Shown: positions 9,953 through 18,084, numbered from the stretch's first letter. The stretch is DNA of 49,180 bases from an uncultured Collinsella sp. (GCA_900759335.1 CAAEUX010000080.1:1-49180), one strand, 5' to 3'. Numbers and translations are program-made. Notes: generated by a model not told the origin, from the letters alone.

Positions 9953-11200
9953 CTAGATCAGGTCCTCCGCATCATCGAAGGCGTCGGTGTCGTGGACACC
10001 GCAGAAACGGGAGCCGGGACGAGCCTGGTTGCGGCACTGGATGCCGTCCTCGGACACGAACTCGCAGCGACGGACGTCCTCGTCCTCCTCGTCACCGATC
10101 AGGTCGGCGGCGGGCTCCTCGTGAACGGGAACGTTCTTGAGGATATCGGCGGCAAGGGTCTCGGACTTAATGTCGATGTGCCAGCCGGTCAGGCGCGCGG
10201 CGAGGCGGGCGTTCTGGCCCTCCTTGCCGATGGCGAGGGACAGCTGGTCGTCGGGCACGATGACGCCGGCATAGGCCTTCTCCTCGTCGATGAGAACGCG
10301 GGTAACCTTGGCGGGCGACAGGGCGTTGGCAACGTAGACGGCCGGATCGGCATCCCACAGGATGACGTCGACGCGCTCGCCACGGAGCTCGCCCACGACG
10401 GCGCGAACACGGCTGCCCTTGGGGCCGACGCAGGCGCCAACCGGATCCAGGCGATCGTCGAGCGAGTGGACGGCGACCTTGGAGCGCTGGCCGGGCTCGC
10501 GGGCGATCGACTTGATCTGGACGGTGCCCTCATAGATCTCGGGCACCTCCTGCTCAAACAGACGACGCATGAGCTCGGGGTGGGTACGGGAGATGACAAT
10601 CGGCGGACGGCTGTGCTCGCCACGAACCGGCTGCAAGTTGGAGTTGGGGTCGCGAACGTCGATGATCACGGCCTTGATGTGCTGGTTGTGCAGGTAGCGC
10701 TCGCCCATCGGACGCTCGTTACGCTCGTTCTCGTAACGGCGCTGGTCGAAGTGCGGGAGCTCGGCCTCGACACCCTCGCGAATCTTGACGATCGTGAAGT
10801 CGGGCGTGGACTGCAGCACGGTACCGCTGATGAGGTCACCGATGCGGCCGGAGAACTCCTCGTAGATCTGCTCGCGGGCGGAGTTGCGCACGATGGCGTT
10901 GATCTCGGCCTTGGCGTGCTGGGCGGCGATGCGGCTCGTGTTCTTGGGAGTGACGTCGATCTCCTCGAACTCGGTGAAGTTGCCCTCCTCGTCCATGGAA
11001 TCGTCGATCGGCTCCAGACGGTAGACGTAGATCTTGCCGGTGGTGCGGTCGATGGTCACCTTGGCGCCCCACTCAAGATGCAGGATCTCGGCATAGCTCT
11101 TGGCGAGCGACTGCTCCAGGCGGTCGATCAGGTAGAGCTGGTCGATGTGCTTCTCCTGGCAAAGCTCCATCAGGGCGGACATCATGTCGGATGCTGCCAT
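9953..11200 (-). CDS. nusA: Transcription termination/antitermination factor NusA with C-terminal Cys3His tail
   Basis: Binds RNA polymerase and nascent RNA to control pausing, termination and antitermination. An N-terminal polymerase-binding domain is followed by an S1 domain and two KH domains, with GxxG loops GPKGSR and GKEGQN. The reading frame is open further upstream, but ATG 11198-11200 has GGAAGGAA just before it and follows the rimP stop by 1 base. This gives 415 aa. The last 37 residues are unusual: C379-x9-C389-x10-C400-x2-H403, a spacing that could bind zinc, followed by an acidic end. Standard NusA lacks this tail. Confidence 0.94.
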   Translation of the reverse strand: MAASDMMSALMELCQEKHIDQLYLIDRLEQSLAKSYAEILHLEWGAKVTIDRTTGKIYVYRLEPIDDSMDEEGNFTEFEEIDVTPKNTSRIAAQHAKAEINAIVRNSAREQIYEEFSGRIGDLISGTVLQSTPDFTIVKIREGVEAELPHFDQRRYENERNERPMGERYLHNQHIKAVIIDVRDPNSNLQPVRGEHSRPPIVISRTHPELMRRLFEQEVPEIYEGTVQIKSIAREPGQRSKVAVHSLDDRLDPVGACVGPKGSRVRAVVGELRGERVDVILWDADPAVYVANALSPAKVTRVLIDEEKAYAGVIVPDDQLSLAIGKEGQNARLAARLTGWHIDIKSETLAADILKNVPVHEEPAADLIGDEEDEDVRRCEFVSEDGIQCRNQARPGSRFCGVHDTDAFDDAEDLI

Positions 11201-11201
11201 C

Positions 11202-11696
11202 TTACTTTCCTTCCTTCGCGGGCTTGAAGTCATAGGTGGGCTTCAACTTGCACTTTTTAACATCAGAGAAATCGAGGATAACGGACTCGCCGCCCTCGAG
11301 CTCGAGGGTCACGTTCGTCTCGGTGGCGGCGGCAATCTTGCCGGCGTACTTGCGACGGCCCTCGGTGGCGGTAGAGGTGAGCTCGCAGTTCTCGCCCACA
11401 AAGCGGGCAAAGTCACTCGGGCGGCGCAGCGGGCGCGCCATACCCGGGCTCGACACCTCGAGCGTATAGCTCGAAGAGATGGGGTCGAGCTCCTCAATCA
11501 CATCGCCGACCCATTTGGTGTTGGCCGTGACGTCATTGAGCGACAGGCTCTGACCCTCGGCACCCTCGATACGCACACGCACGCAGGGGGCCTTGGTGGC
11601 ACCCACGAGCTCAACGTCGACGATGTCGACATCGTGCTGGGGAGCAACGGCCTCGAGCGCGTCGATGATCGCCTGCTCGGTCTTGGTCTTGACCAT
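11202..11696 (-). CDS. rimP: Ribosome maturation factor RimP
   Basis: Needed for 30S assembly. 164 aa from ATG 11694-11696, which has GGAGGTG 8 bases upstream. The longer open frame reaching back through the leader hairpin is not translated as protein in any relative I know. The N-terminal domain carries VDIVDVELVG and the segment DPISSSYTLEVSSPGMARPL is the family hallmark. The C-terminal SH3-like domain follows. First gene of the rimP-nusA-infB-rbfA unit. Confidence 0.93.
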   Translation of the reverse strand: MVKTKTEQAIIDALEAVAPQHDVDIVDVELVGATKAPCVRVRIEGAEGQSLSLNDVTANTKWVGDVIEELDPISSSYTLEVSSPGMARPLRRPSDFARFVGENCELTSTATEGRRKYAGKIAAATETNVTLELEGGESVILDFSDVKKCKLKPTYDFKPAKEGK

Positions 11697-11720
11697 TGCG
11701 GCACCTCCATCCATACAAAA

Positions 11721-11748
11721 AAGAAGCGGGGCCGAAACCCCACTTCTT
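11721..11748 (-). terminator. Intrinsic-terminator hairpin in the rimP leader
   Basis: On the minus strand an 11-bp stem (one G-U pair, 6-nt loop) runs straight into a T tract at 11717-11722. It ends about 20 bases before the rimP start and lies downstream of the rimP promoter, so it sits within the operon leader. Its position suggests attenuation or readthrough control of an operon that encodes NusA itself. Confidence 0.7.
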
Positions 11749-11774
11749 TCAATTACAACTTCATTTGCAAGCAA

Positions 11775-11803
11775 ACTATACCAATACCTGCACAAACGTG
11801 CAA
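11775..11803 (-). promoter_or_regulatory. Promoter of the rimP-nusA-infB operon
   Basis: Minus-strand TTGCAC (11798-11803) and TATAGT (11775-11780) with a 17-base spacer match a sigma-70-type promoter well. Transcription should start near 11768, giving a leader of about 70 nt that contains the terminator hairpin. Confidence 0.65.
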
Positions 11804-11930
11804 CCACAACACAAACCCGCAGGTCAGCGTGAGCACAGGTTCTCCACAAGAAATGGATAATTGGGTGTTGTCGCAAGTATCCATAACCAAGACGAGGGGC
11901 GACTCCCTGCGGATTCGTCCCTCGCTTTTT
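11789..11930 (+). ncRNA. Candidate small RNA between rimP and leuS
   Basis: On the plus strand TTACAA (11753-11758), an 18-base spacer and TATACC (11777-11782) form a possible promoter that overlaps the rimP promoter. A hairpin at 11893-11924, with one G-U pair, is followed by CTTTTT, a proper rho-independent terminator only on this strand. No plus-strand protein gene lies between them. A transcript of about 140 nt is inferred. The hairpin could instead be a relic or a weak leuS terminator, although on the minus strand it has a mismatch and no T tract. Confidence 0.3.
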
Positions 11931-11952
11931 ATGTCAACTATGCGCGCAGCGC

Positions 11953-14529
11953 TTACTTGACCACCAGGTTAACCAGCTTGCCAGGCACGCAGATGGCCTT
12001 GACGACTGTCTTGCCCTCAAGCCACTTGGCAACGGCTTCCTCGGCGGCAGCCTGCATCTCCTCGTTGGAGGCGCCGCGGGCAACGTCGACGCGGCCGCGG
12101 ACCTTGCCGAGCACCTGGACCACGATCTGCACCGTGTCCTCGACGGACTCGGCCAGGTCGAACTCGGGCCAGGCGGCGGTGTAGGCATTACCCTCGCAGC
12201 CGAGTGCCTCGTGCCACAGCTCGTCGGCCCAGAACGGGCAGATGGGGGCAAGGACGCTCACGATGTCCTTGGCCACGCCGTAGCACAGGGCCTTGTCGCG
12301 ATCAGCGCCCTCGGTGGCGTTGAGGTAGGCGCTCGCCGCGTTGACGAGCTCCATGACGGCCGAAATCGCGGTGTTGAACTGGCCGCGGTCGAAGTCTTCG
12401 GTGCACTTGGCGATGGTGCGGTGACGCTCGCGATAGAGCTTCATCGCGACCTCGTCGAGCGCGGACTTGTCAAAGGCCACGTTGGCGTCGCCGGACTGGA
12501 CGAGCTGCCAGACGATACGCCAGGCGCGCTTAATGAAGCGGTTAGCGCCCTCGACGGCCTTGGGATCCCAATCGAAGTCCTTCTCGGGCGGGGCGATAAA
12601 CAGGATCGCCAGACGCATGGTGTCGGCGCCGTAGGGCTCGATGACCGAGCTCGGGGGCACGACGTTGCCCTTGGACTTGGACATGGTGTCGCCGTTCTCG
12701 TCCTTGACCATGCCCTGGCACAACAGGTTGGTGAAGGGCTCGTCAACACTCAGCAGACCCAGGTCGCGTAGTGCCTTGGTAAAGAAGCGGCTGTAGAGCA
12801 GGTGCAAAATGGCGTGCTCGATGCCGCCAATGTAGTTATCGACGGGCATCCAACGGTCGGCAGCCTCGCGGGAGAAGGGCAGCTCGGTGTTGTGCGGGTC
12901 GGTATAGCGCAGGTAATACCAGCTGGAGCAGGTGAAGGTGTCCATGGTATCGGTCTCACGCTTGGCCGGGCGGCCGCAGACCGGGCAGGTGGTCTCGTAG
13001 AACTCCTTGCACTCGGCAAGGGTCTCGCCGGCACCCAGGTCCAGGTTCTCGGGCAGCGTCACCGGCAGCTGGTCCTCGGGCACGGGCACGATGCCGCAGT
13101 GCTCGCAGTGGATGGCCGGGATGGGGTTGCCCCAGTAACGCTGGCGGCTGATGAGCCAGTCGCGCAGACGGAACTCGACCTTGCGACGGCCGCAGCCCAT
13201 GGCCTCGAGGTCGGCCACGATGGCAGCCTCGCCCTCGGAGTGCTTGCCGCCGCGCATGCCGGTGTACTTGCCGGACTGGACAAGCGTGCCCTCGGCAGCG
13301 TGGGCGCAATCCCAGTCGACGGTCTCGGCATGGAAGGTATCGATGGTCTCGCCACTAGCCTCGACGGCAGCACGATCGTCATCGTCCAGGATGATCGGCA
13401 CAATAGGCAGGTCGTACTTGCGGGCAAACTCAAAGTCGCGCTGGTCGCCACAGGGAACGGCCATGACGGCGCCGGTGCCGTAGTCGGCAACGACATAGTC
13501 GGCAACCCACACGGGGACCTTCTCGCCGTTGACGGGGTTTACCACGTAGCGGCCGGTAAAGGCACCGTGCTTCTCGAGGGTGCCCTGGGCACGCTCGACG
13601 GCAGAGATATGCTTAGAGTCCTCGACGATCTTGGTCACGGCCTCCTCGTACTCCGTGCCCTCAACGAGCTCGTGCAGACGGGCGTACTCGGGAGCCAGGA
13701 CAAAGAAGGAGACGCCAAAGAGGGTGTCGGCGCGCGTGGTGAAGACGGTGATCTTACCCTCGTCGCCCTCGATGGGCTCGCCGTCCTGGTCGCACAGGGT
13801 AAAGTCGACCTCGGCGCCCTCGGAGCGGCCGATCCAGTTAGCCTGCATCTGCTTGACGCGCTCGGGCCAGCCGGGGAGCTTCTCCAGGTCGTCGAGCAGC
13901 TCCTGAGAGTACTCGGTAATCTTGAAGTACCACTGCTCCAGGTCACGCTTCTCGGGCTCGGTGCCGCAACGCCAGCACTTACCCTCGGTGACCTGTTCGT
14001 TGGCCAGAACGGTCTTGCAGGTGGGGCACCAGTTGACCGGGTTCTTCTTGCGGTAGACCAGGCCCTTTTCCCACATCTTCTCAAAAATCCACTGGCCCCA
14101 GCGGTAATAGTCGGGGCTGCAGGTCTTAACCATGCGATCCAGATCGTAGGAGAAGCCCATGCGCTTCATCGTGGAAAGCGCCTGATCCATGTTCTTATAC
14201 GTCCAGGCGGCAGCCTGCGTGTTGTGCTTGATGGCGGCGTTCTCGGCGGGCAGGCCAAAGGCATCGAAGCCGATGGGGTGCAGCACGTCAAAGCCGCGCA
14301 TGCGGGCCTGACGGGCCATGGCATCGCCGATGGTGTAGTTGCGCGCGTGGCCCATGTGCAGGTCGCCCGACGGATACGGGAACATCTCGAGCACGTACTT
14401 CTTGGGCTTGCTGTCGTCGGTGTCGACGGCAAAGAGGTTGGAGTCCTCCCAGGCCTTCATCCACCTGGACTCAATGGCCTGCGCGTCGTAGACAGGGATC
14501 TCGTCCTTATGATCTGTGCAATCGCACAT
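11953..14529 (-). CDS. leuS: Leucyl-tRNA synthetase
   Basis: Charges tRNA-Leu. The class I signature HMGH is at 58-61 within PYPSGDLHMGHARNYT. Zinc-type Cys pairs (CPTC...CWRC, then CEHC...CPVC) lie in the inserted domains. The CP1 editing domain has the expected TTRADTLFG, and KMSKS appears as MSKSKG. The C-terminal anticodon-binding domain ends in a typical KVRG...GKLVNLVVK tail. Length 858 aa is normal. The Shine-Dalgarno AAGGAG precedes the ATG by about 6 bases. Its probable 5' leader contains the long foldback at 14553-14670. Confidence 0.97.
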   Translation of the reverse strand: MCDCTDHKDEIPVYDAQAIESRWMKAWEDSNLFAVDTDDSKPKKYVLEMFPYPSGDLHMGHARNYTIGDAMARQARMRGFDVLHPIGFDAFGLPAENAAIKHNTQAAAWTYKNMDQALSTMKRMGFSYDLDRMVKTCSPDYYRWGQWIFEKMWEKGLVYRKKNPVNWCPTCKTVLANEQVTEGKCWRCGTEPEKRDLEQWYFKITEYSQELLDDLEKLPGWPERVKQMQANWIGRSEGAEVDFTLCDQDGEPIEGDEGKITVFTTRADTLFGVSFFVLAPEYARLHELVEGTEYEEAVTKIVEDSKHISAVERAQGTLEKHGAFTGRYVVNPVNGEKVPVWVADYVVADYGTGAVMAVPCGDQRDFEFARKYDLPIVPIILDDDDRAAVEASGETIDTFHAETVDWDCAHAAEGTLVQSGKYTGMRGGKHSEGEAAIVADLEAMGCGRRKVEFRLRDWLISRQRYWGNPIPAIHCEHCGIVPVPEDQLPVTLPENLDLGAGETLAECKEFYETTCPVCGRPAKRETDTMDTFTCSSWYYLRYTDPHNTELPFSREAADRWMPVDNYIGGIEHAILHLLYSRFFTKALRDLGLLSVDEPFTNLLCQGMVKDENGDTMSKSKGNVVPPSSVIEPYGADTMRLAILFIAPPEKDFDWDPKAVEGANRFIKRAWRIVWQLVQSGDANVAFDKSALDEVAMKLYRERHRTIAKCTEDFDRGQFNTAISAVMELVNAASAYLNATEGADRDKALCYGVAKDIVSVLAPICPFWADELWHEALGCEGNAYTAAWPEFDLAESVEDTVQIVVQVLGKVRGRVDVARGASNEEMQAAAEEAVAKWLEGKTVVKAICVPGKLVNLVVK

Positions 14530-14552
14530 ATCAGCTCCTTTTAACTTGATTG

Positions 14553-14670
14553 GGGCCGGTCGGCTAGGCTTTGCTCACTGCTGCGGACAGTCCTGCTCGC
14601 ACGAAGGCCACATTAAGTGGCCTTCGGCTCGTGCGGAACTTGCAGCGAGCAAAGCCTAGCCGCCCGGCCC
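14553..14670. repeat. Long foldback element in the leuS leader
   Basis: Outer arms 14553-14576 and 14647-14670 pair over 24 bases with one mismatch. An inner palindrome centred on 14614 has arms around 14599-14611 and 14617-14634. The whole 118-nt unit would form a two-tier hairpin in DNA or RNA. I see no ORF or tRNA in it. Confidence 0.85.
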
Positions 14671-14687
14671 TAGGGTTAACTTGGATG

Positions 14688-14696
14688 ATTCTAGCA
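14688..14696 (-). promoter_or_regulatory. Extended -10 promoter for leuS
   Basis: The minus-strand sequence TGCTAGAAT (TG-N-TAGAAT) is an extended -10 element about 160 bases before the leuS start. No clear -35 is visible. If used, transcription starts near 14681 and the entire foldback becomes leader RNA. Confidence 0.4.
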
Positions 14697-14705
14697 AATA
14701 CAACA

Positions 14706-14738
14706 AGCGAGATGCCTGCGACTTGCGGGCATCTCGCT
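14706..14738 (-). terminator. Terminator of guaB
   Basis: An 11-bp perfect inverted repeat with an 11-nt loop lies about 50 bases past the guaB stop. It separates guaB from leuS, both on the minus strand. The T tract is weak. Confidence 0.55.
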
Positions 14739-14787
14739 TTATCTAAATAACGTGGCTGAGAATCAACCTTTATGTGAGGCTCTTACC

Positions 14788-16299
14788 TTATCGATAAGAT
14801 ACGGACTGCTGCGAATCTTTCACGACTACGTCGTGGGCGCCGCCTTCGACGATCGAGGTCGAGCTGACCAGGGTCAGGCGCGCCTTTTCCTGGAGCTCGG
14901 GGATCGAGAGGGCACCGCAGTTGCACATCGTGGACTTGACCTTGTAGAGCGTGCCGCCCACGCCGTCCTTGAGGGAGCCGGCATAGGGAACGTAGGAGTC
15001 GACGCCCTCGACGAAGCTGAGCTTCGCGGCGCCGCCCAGGTCGTAGCGCTGCCAGTTGCGAGCACGCGCAGAACCCTCGCCCCAGTACTCCTTCATGTAC
15101 TGGCCGTTGACGTTGACGCGCTCGGTCGGGCTCTCGTCAAAGCGGGCGAAATAGCGGCCCAGCATCATAAAGTCGGCACCCATGGCAAGGGCGAGCGTCA
15201 TGTGGTAGTCGTAGACGATGCCGCCATCGGAGCACACGGGCACGTAGACGCCGGTCTCCTCGTAGTACTCGTCGCGAGCACGGCAGACATCGATCAACGC
15301 GGTGGCCTGGCCACGACCGATGCCCTTGGTCTCGCGGGTGATGCAGATGGAGCCGCCGCCGATACCGACCTTGATGAAGTCGGCACCGCAGTCGGCCAGG
15401 AAGCGGAAGCCCTCGGCGTCGACGACGTTACCGGCACCGACCTTGACGTCCTCGCCGTAGTTGGCGCGAATCCACTCGATGGTGCGCTTCTGCCACTCGC
15501 TGAAGCCCTCGGAGGAATCGATGCACAGGACATCGGCACCGGCCTCGATGAGCAGCGGCACACGCTCGGCATAGTCGCGGGTGTTGATACCGGCGCCGAC
15601 CATGTAGCGCTTGTCGTTATCGAGCAGCTCGTTGGGGTTGGTCTTGTGGCTGTCGTAGTCCTTGCGGAAGACGATGCCCATGAGGTGATCGTTGTCGTCG
15701 ACGATGGGCAGGGCGTTGAGCTTGTTGTCCCAGATAACGTCGTTGGCAACCTTGAGGCTAATGTTCTTGTCGCCCACGATGAGCTGCTCACGCGGGGTCA
15801 TGAACTCGGAGACCTTCGTCTGGTGGTCATCGCGACTGGGGCGATAGTCACGGCTGGTGACGATGCCCAGGAGTTTACCCTTGGGAGTGCCGTCGTCGGT
15901 GACCGGCATGGTGGAGTGACCGGTCTTCTCCTTGAGCTCGATGACCTGCTCCATGGTCATGTCGGGGGTCAGCGTGGAATCGGACTGAACAAAGCCGGCC
16001 TTGTGATCCTTGACGGCCTTGACCATAGCGGCCTCGGACTCGGCGCTCTGGGAACCGTAAATGAAGGACAGGCCACCCTCGGTAGCGAGCGCGACACCCA
16101 TGTCGACGCCCGAGACGGACTGCATGATGGCGGAAACCATGGGGATGTTCAGGGTGATTGCCGGCTTCTCACCGCGCTTAAAGCGGGTTAGCGGCGTCTT
16201 AAGAGAGACGTTGTTGGGGATGCACTGCGAGGACGAGTAACCAGGGACCAGCAGATACTCCGAAAACGTGTGGGACTCACCGGGAAAGAACGTAGCCAT
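14788..16299 (-). CDS. guaB: Inosine-5'-monophosphate dehydrogenase
   Basis: Oxidises IMP to XMP, the committed step to GMP. A TIM-barrel core is interrupted by a CBS-domain pair at about 105-225. The catalytic loop is GIGGGSICITRE with active-site Cys319. Most bacterial enzymes have GPGSICTTR, so this belongs to the GGSICITRE variant seen in other anaerobic gut bacteria. IMP-binding DGGI and GADFMMLGRYFA follow, as does the C-terminal flap region. 503 aa. Shine-Dalgarno AAGGAG 5-6 bases before the ATG. Confidence 0.95.
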   Translation of the reverse strand: MATFFPGESHTFSEYLLVPGYSSSQCIPNNVSLKTPLTRFKRGEKPAITLNIPMVSAIMQSVSGVDMGVALATEGGLSFIYGSQSAESEAAMVKAVKDHKAGFVQSDSTLTPDMTMEQVIELKEKTGHSTMPVTDDGTPKGKLLGIVTSRDYRPSRDDHQTKVSEFMTPREQLIVGDKNISLKVANDVIWDNKLNALPIVDDNDHLMGIVFRKDYDSHKTNPNELLDNDKRYMVGAGINTRDYAERVPLLIEAGADVLCIDSSEGFSEWQKRTIEWIRANYGEDVKVGAGNVVDAEGFRFLADCGADFIKVGIGGGSICITRETKGIGRGQATALIDVCRARDEYYEETGVYVPVCSDGGIVYDYHMTLALAMGADFMMLGRYFARFDESPTERVNVNGQYMKEYWGEGSARARNWQRYDLGGAAKLSFVEGVDSYVPYAGSLKDGVGGTLYKVKSTMCNCGALSIPELQEKARLTLVSSTSIVEGGAHDVVVKDSQQSVSYR

Positions 16300-16399
16300 G
16301 TTTCTCCTTTTTCCATGCGACCGGTCGGCTGCAGGCCTCGTAGGACCCAGCCCAACCTTGGGCGCCCAATACTGGGGAAGTATCTTAACGCACTTTGAC

Positions 16400-16408
16400 T
16401 GCTACAAT
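16400..16408 (+). promoter_or_regulatory. Extended -10 promoter for the ModE-like gene
   Basis: TGCTACAAT is a TG-N-TACAAT extended -10 element on the plus strand, about 85 bases before the ModE-like start. It lies in the divergent guaB/ModE spacer. A minus-strand TTGTAG-N17-GATACT pair in the same spacer could serve guaB. Both are read by eye and are unverified. Confidence 0.35.
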
Positions 16409-16492
16409 GCATGATTTAAGAAGAGCACACGAGGGTTTGACGCAGGCTTTGCGTTTGCCCAGCAAGCACTTTAGCGGGGAGACGTGGGGCGT

Positions 16493-16840
16493 ATGAAGTA
16501 CAAGACGACGGCAAAGTTGGTCATTCAGTCGTGCGACAAGGATCTGCCGGGCGTGTTCGGCCACGGCTGTGTCTTGCTGCTGCAAGGTATCGCCCGCGAA
16601 CACTCGCTCAACCGCGCCGCCAAGAGCATGGGCATGGCGTATTCCAAGGCCTGGCGCATTGTGAACGAGGCCGAAGGGCAGCTGGGATGCAAGCTCATCG
16701 AGCGCGACGGCGCCCGCGGATCCACCCTCACTCCCGCCGGAGAGCGAGCCATAGCGGCCTACGAGGAGCTGCAGACCGACATCAACAACGTCATCGCCTC
16801 CAAAGCCAACGACCTCATCGCCAGCATCAACGCAGAGTAG
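16493..16840 (+). CDS. ModE-like winged helix-turn-helix protein (DNA-binding domain only)
   Basis: A 115-aa protein that is almost entirely a LysR/ModE-type winged HTH. The recognition region reads NRAAKSMGMAYSKAWRIVNEAE, followed by the wing (LGCKLIERDG...GSTLTPAGE). It lacks the molybdate-binding (TOBE/MOP) domains of full ModE, so effector binding is not evident. ATG 16493 is preferred by alignment with the family. A GTG at 16484 with GGGGAG just upstream is a real alternative. It is transcribed divergently from guaB. Neighbouring genes are not molybdenum-related, so its targets are unknown. Confidence 0.75.
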   Translation: MKYKTTAKLVIQSCDKDLPGVFGHGCVLLLQGIAREHSLNRAAKSMGMAYSKAWRIVNEAEGQLGCKLIERDGARGSTLTPAGERAIAAYEELQTDINNVIASKANDLIASINAE

Positions 16841-16889
16841 TCCTTTTGGGCTGAAATGTTGTCCACCGCGCCCTCGGATTGAGGCTCGC

Positions 16890-17049
16890 GCCACAAAACG
16901 GGCCCATCTACTACGTTTAGTTGAATACCCTCGACCATACCGGACATTATGAAATTAAAACCGCTGGTAGACAGCTTAGTAATTTTCAAAATAGGCGGAT
17001 ATGGTCGACCCCTATGGCTTAAACGTAGTAAATAGGCCGTTTTCGTGGC
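16890..17049. mobile_element. MITE-like palindromic element
   Basis: Terminal inverted repeats of about 30 bases (16890-16919 and 17021-17049, starting GCCAC and ending GTGGC, each containing TACTACGTTTA or its complement) flank about 100 bases. Inside, TCGACCATA and TATGGTCGA pair again. The 160-bp unit encodes nothing and fits a miniature inverted-repeat element or large intergenic palindrome. It lies between the ModE-like gene and the PLP-fold gene. Confidence 0.7.
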
Positions 17050-17064
17050 ACAGGCCCCGATTAG

Positions 17065-18057
17065 CTATTTGCGGAGGGCATTGTCTAGGGTGGACGCTAC
17101 GACCAGGGGGTTGTCGGTGCCGGCAAAGAGGCGGATGGTACTCCCCTGCTTGCCACGCGGAGCCGAAAGGCGCGTTGTTGCGCCGCCGGCGGGCGATGTG
17201 CGGAACTCCCCCGGCAAAGCATCGAACAGCTCGCCCGCGCTGCGTTCGATAAGGTCAAATTCAACTGCCGGGCCAAAGCCGTGCTCGAGGATTCCCGTTG
17301 CAACCGCATGGTCGGGATGCGAGCTCAATCCGGGGTAGCGCACGTCGCGCACCATCTCGTTCGCAGCCAAATATTCAGCCAGCGCACGGGCGCGATCGAA
17401 GTGCGCCTGCATGCGGGTGTCGAGCGTGTCGAGCCCGTACTCTAGGACCTCAGCCTCAACGGAGGACAAGTCGAGCGCGGCCATTCCGCACCCCTCGAGC
17501 AGCGCATGCGCGCACTCGGCAGCAGCATCCACACGATGGCGCTTGAGCTGCGAGCGCGCCACCGAAGCGGCAACGAGCTTACGCGGAGCCTTACCGGCAC
17601 ACACGCGGTCGAGCGCCTCGAGCGACAGCGCAGCACCCAGCCGCAGCGGATCGCAGCCAAAAGCCGACGCCACCGTGTTGTCCACAACCAGCAGCGCGCG
17701 GGCCTCACGAGCCGCGCAGCCCAGAGCGCGAAGGTCAGACACACGCAGACCAAACCCGCCGATGGAGTTGACGAACCACCACAGGTGCGGACCCTCGGCA
17801 TTAAACGAAGCATCAAAGCCCTCGGACGCGGCGGCAAACGCCGCAACCGACGGCGGGTCCACGAGCACAACGTCGCAGGCATCAAAGCCGCACGCAAACG
17901 CATCGGCAAAGTCATCGGCAAACGCAACCAGGCGGTCACCGGGGCGCACAATCCCCAACAGAGACAGCGCCGCCGGCACATGCGAGGCCGCAACAAGACG
18001 CGCCTCACGCGCGCCGGCCCTTAAAGCCCAGGCCTCTTCTAGCTGCTGTACATCCAC
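17065..18057 (-). CDS. Cys/Met-metabolism PLP-fold protein lacking the PLP lysine (probable pseudoenzyme)
   Basis: About 330 aa with the fold of the cystathionine gamma-synthase/lyase family. VVDNTVASAF...DPLRLGA matches the family's VDNTF...PL..GAD block, and the C-terminal IRLFAGTDNP matches RLSVGIE. Counting from the D of DNT, the Schiff-base lysine should be 25 residues on. That position is Arg151 (ALDR instead of SATK). The GGH that follows is AGK, with Lys156 five residues further on. The usual substrate-binding segments are also poorly conserved. The start is taken as GTG 18055-18057, with AAGGGG 9 bases upstream. Upstream ATG and TTG codons overlap the preceding terminator. Function unknown. 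Confidence 0.7.
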   Translation of the reverse strand: MDVQQLEEAWALRAGAREARLVAASHVPAALSLLGIVRPGDRLVAFADDFADAFACGFDACDVVLVDPPSVAAFAAASEGFDASFNAEGPHLWWFVNSIGGFGLRVSDLRALGCAAREARALLVVDNTVASAFGCDPLRLGAALSLEALDRVCAGKAPRKLVAASVARSQLKRHRVDAAAECAHALLEGCGMAALDLSSVEAEVLEYGLDTLDTRMQAHFDRARALAEYLAANEMVRDVRYPGLSSHPDHAVATGILEHGFGPAVEFDLIERSAGELFDALPGEFRTSPAGGATTRLSAPRGKQGSTIRLFAGTDNPLVVASTLDNALRK

Positions 18058-18084
18058 AAGGCACCGCCCCTTCATAAACAAAAA

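Noticed and set aside
9914..11227. A 437-codon plus-strand open frame opposite nusA
   Set aside because: Same cause as above; no recognisable domain, no Shine-Dalgarno, and NusA is intact on the other strand.
14553..14670. T-box riboswitch in front of leuS
   Set aside because: The leader is a simple foldback; I see no specifier loop, no T-box sequence and no paired terminator/antiterminator.
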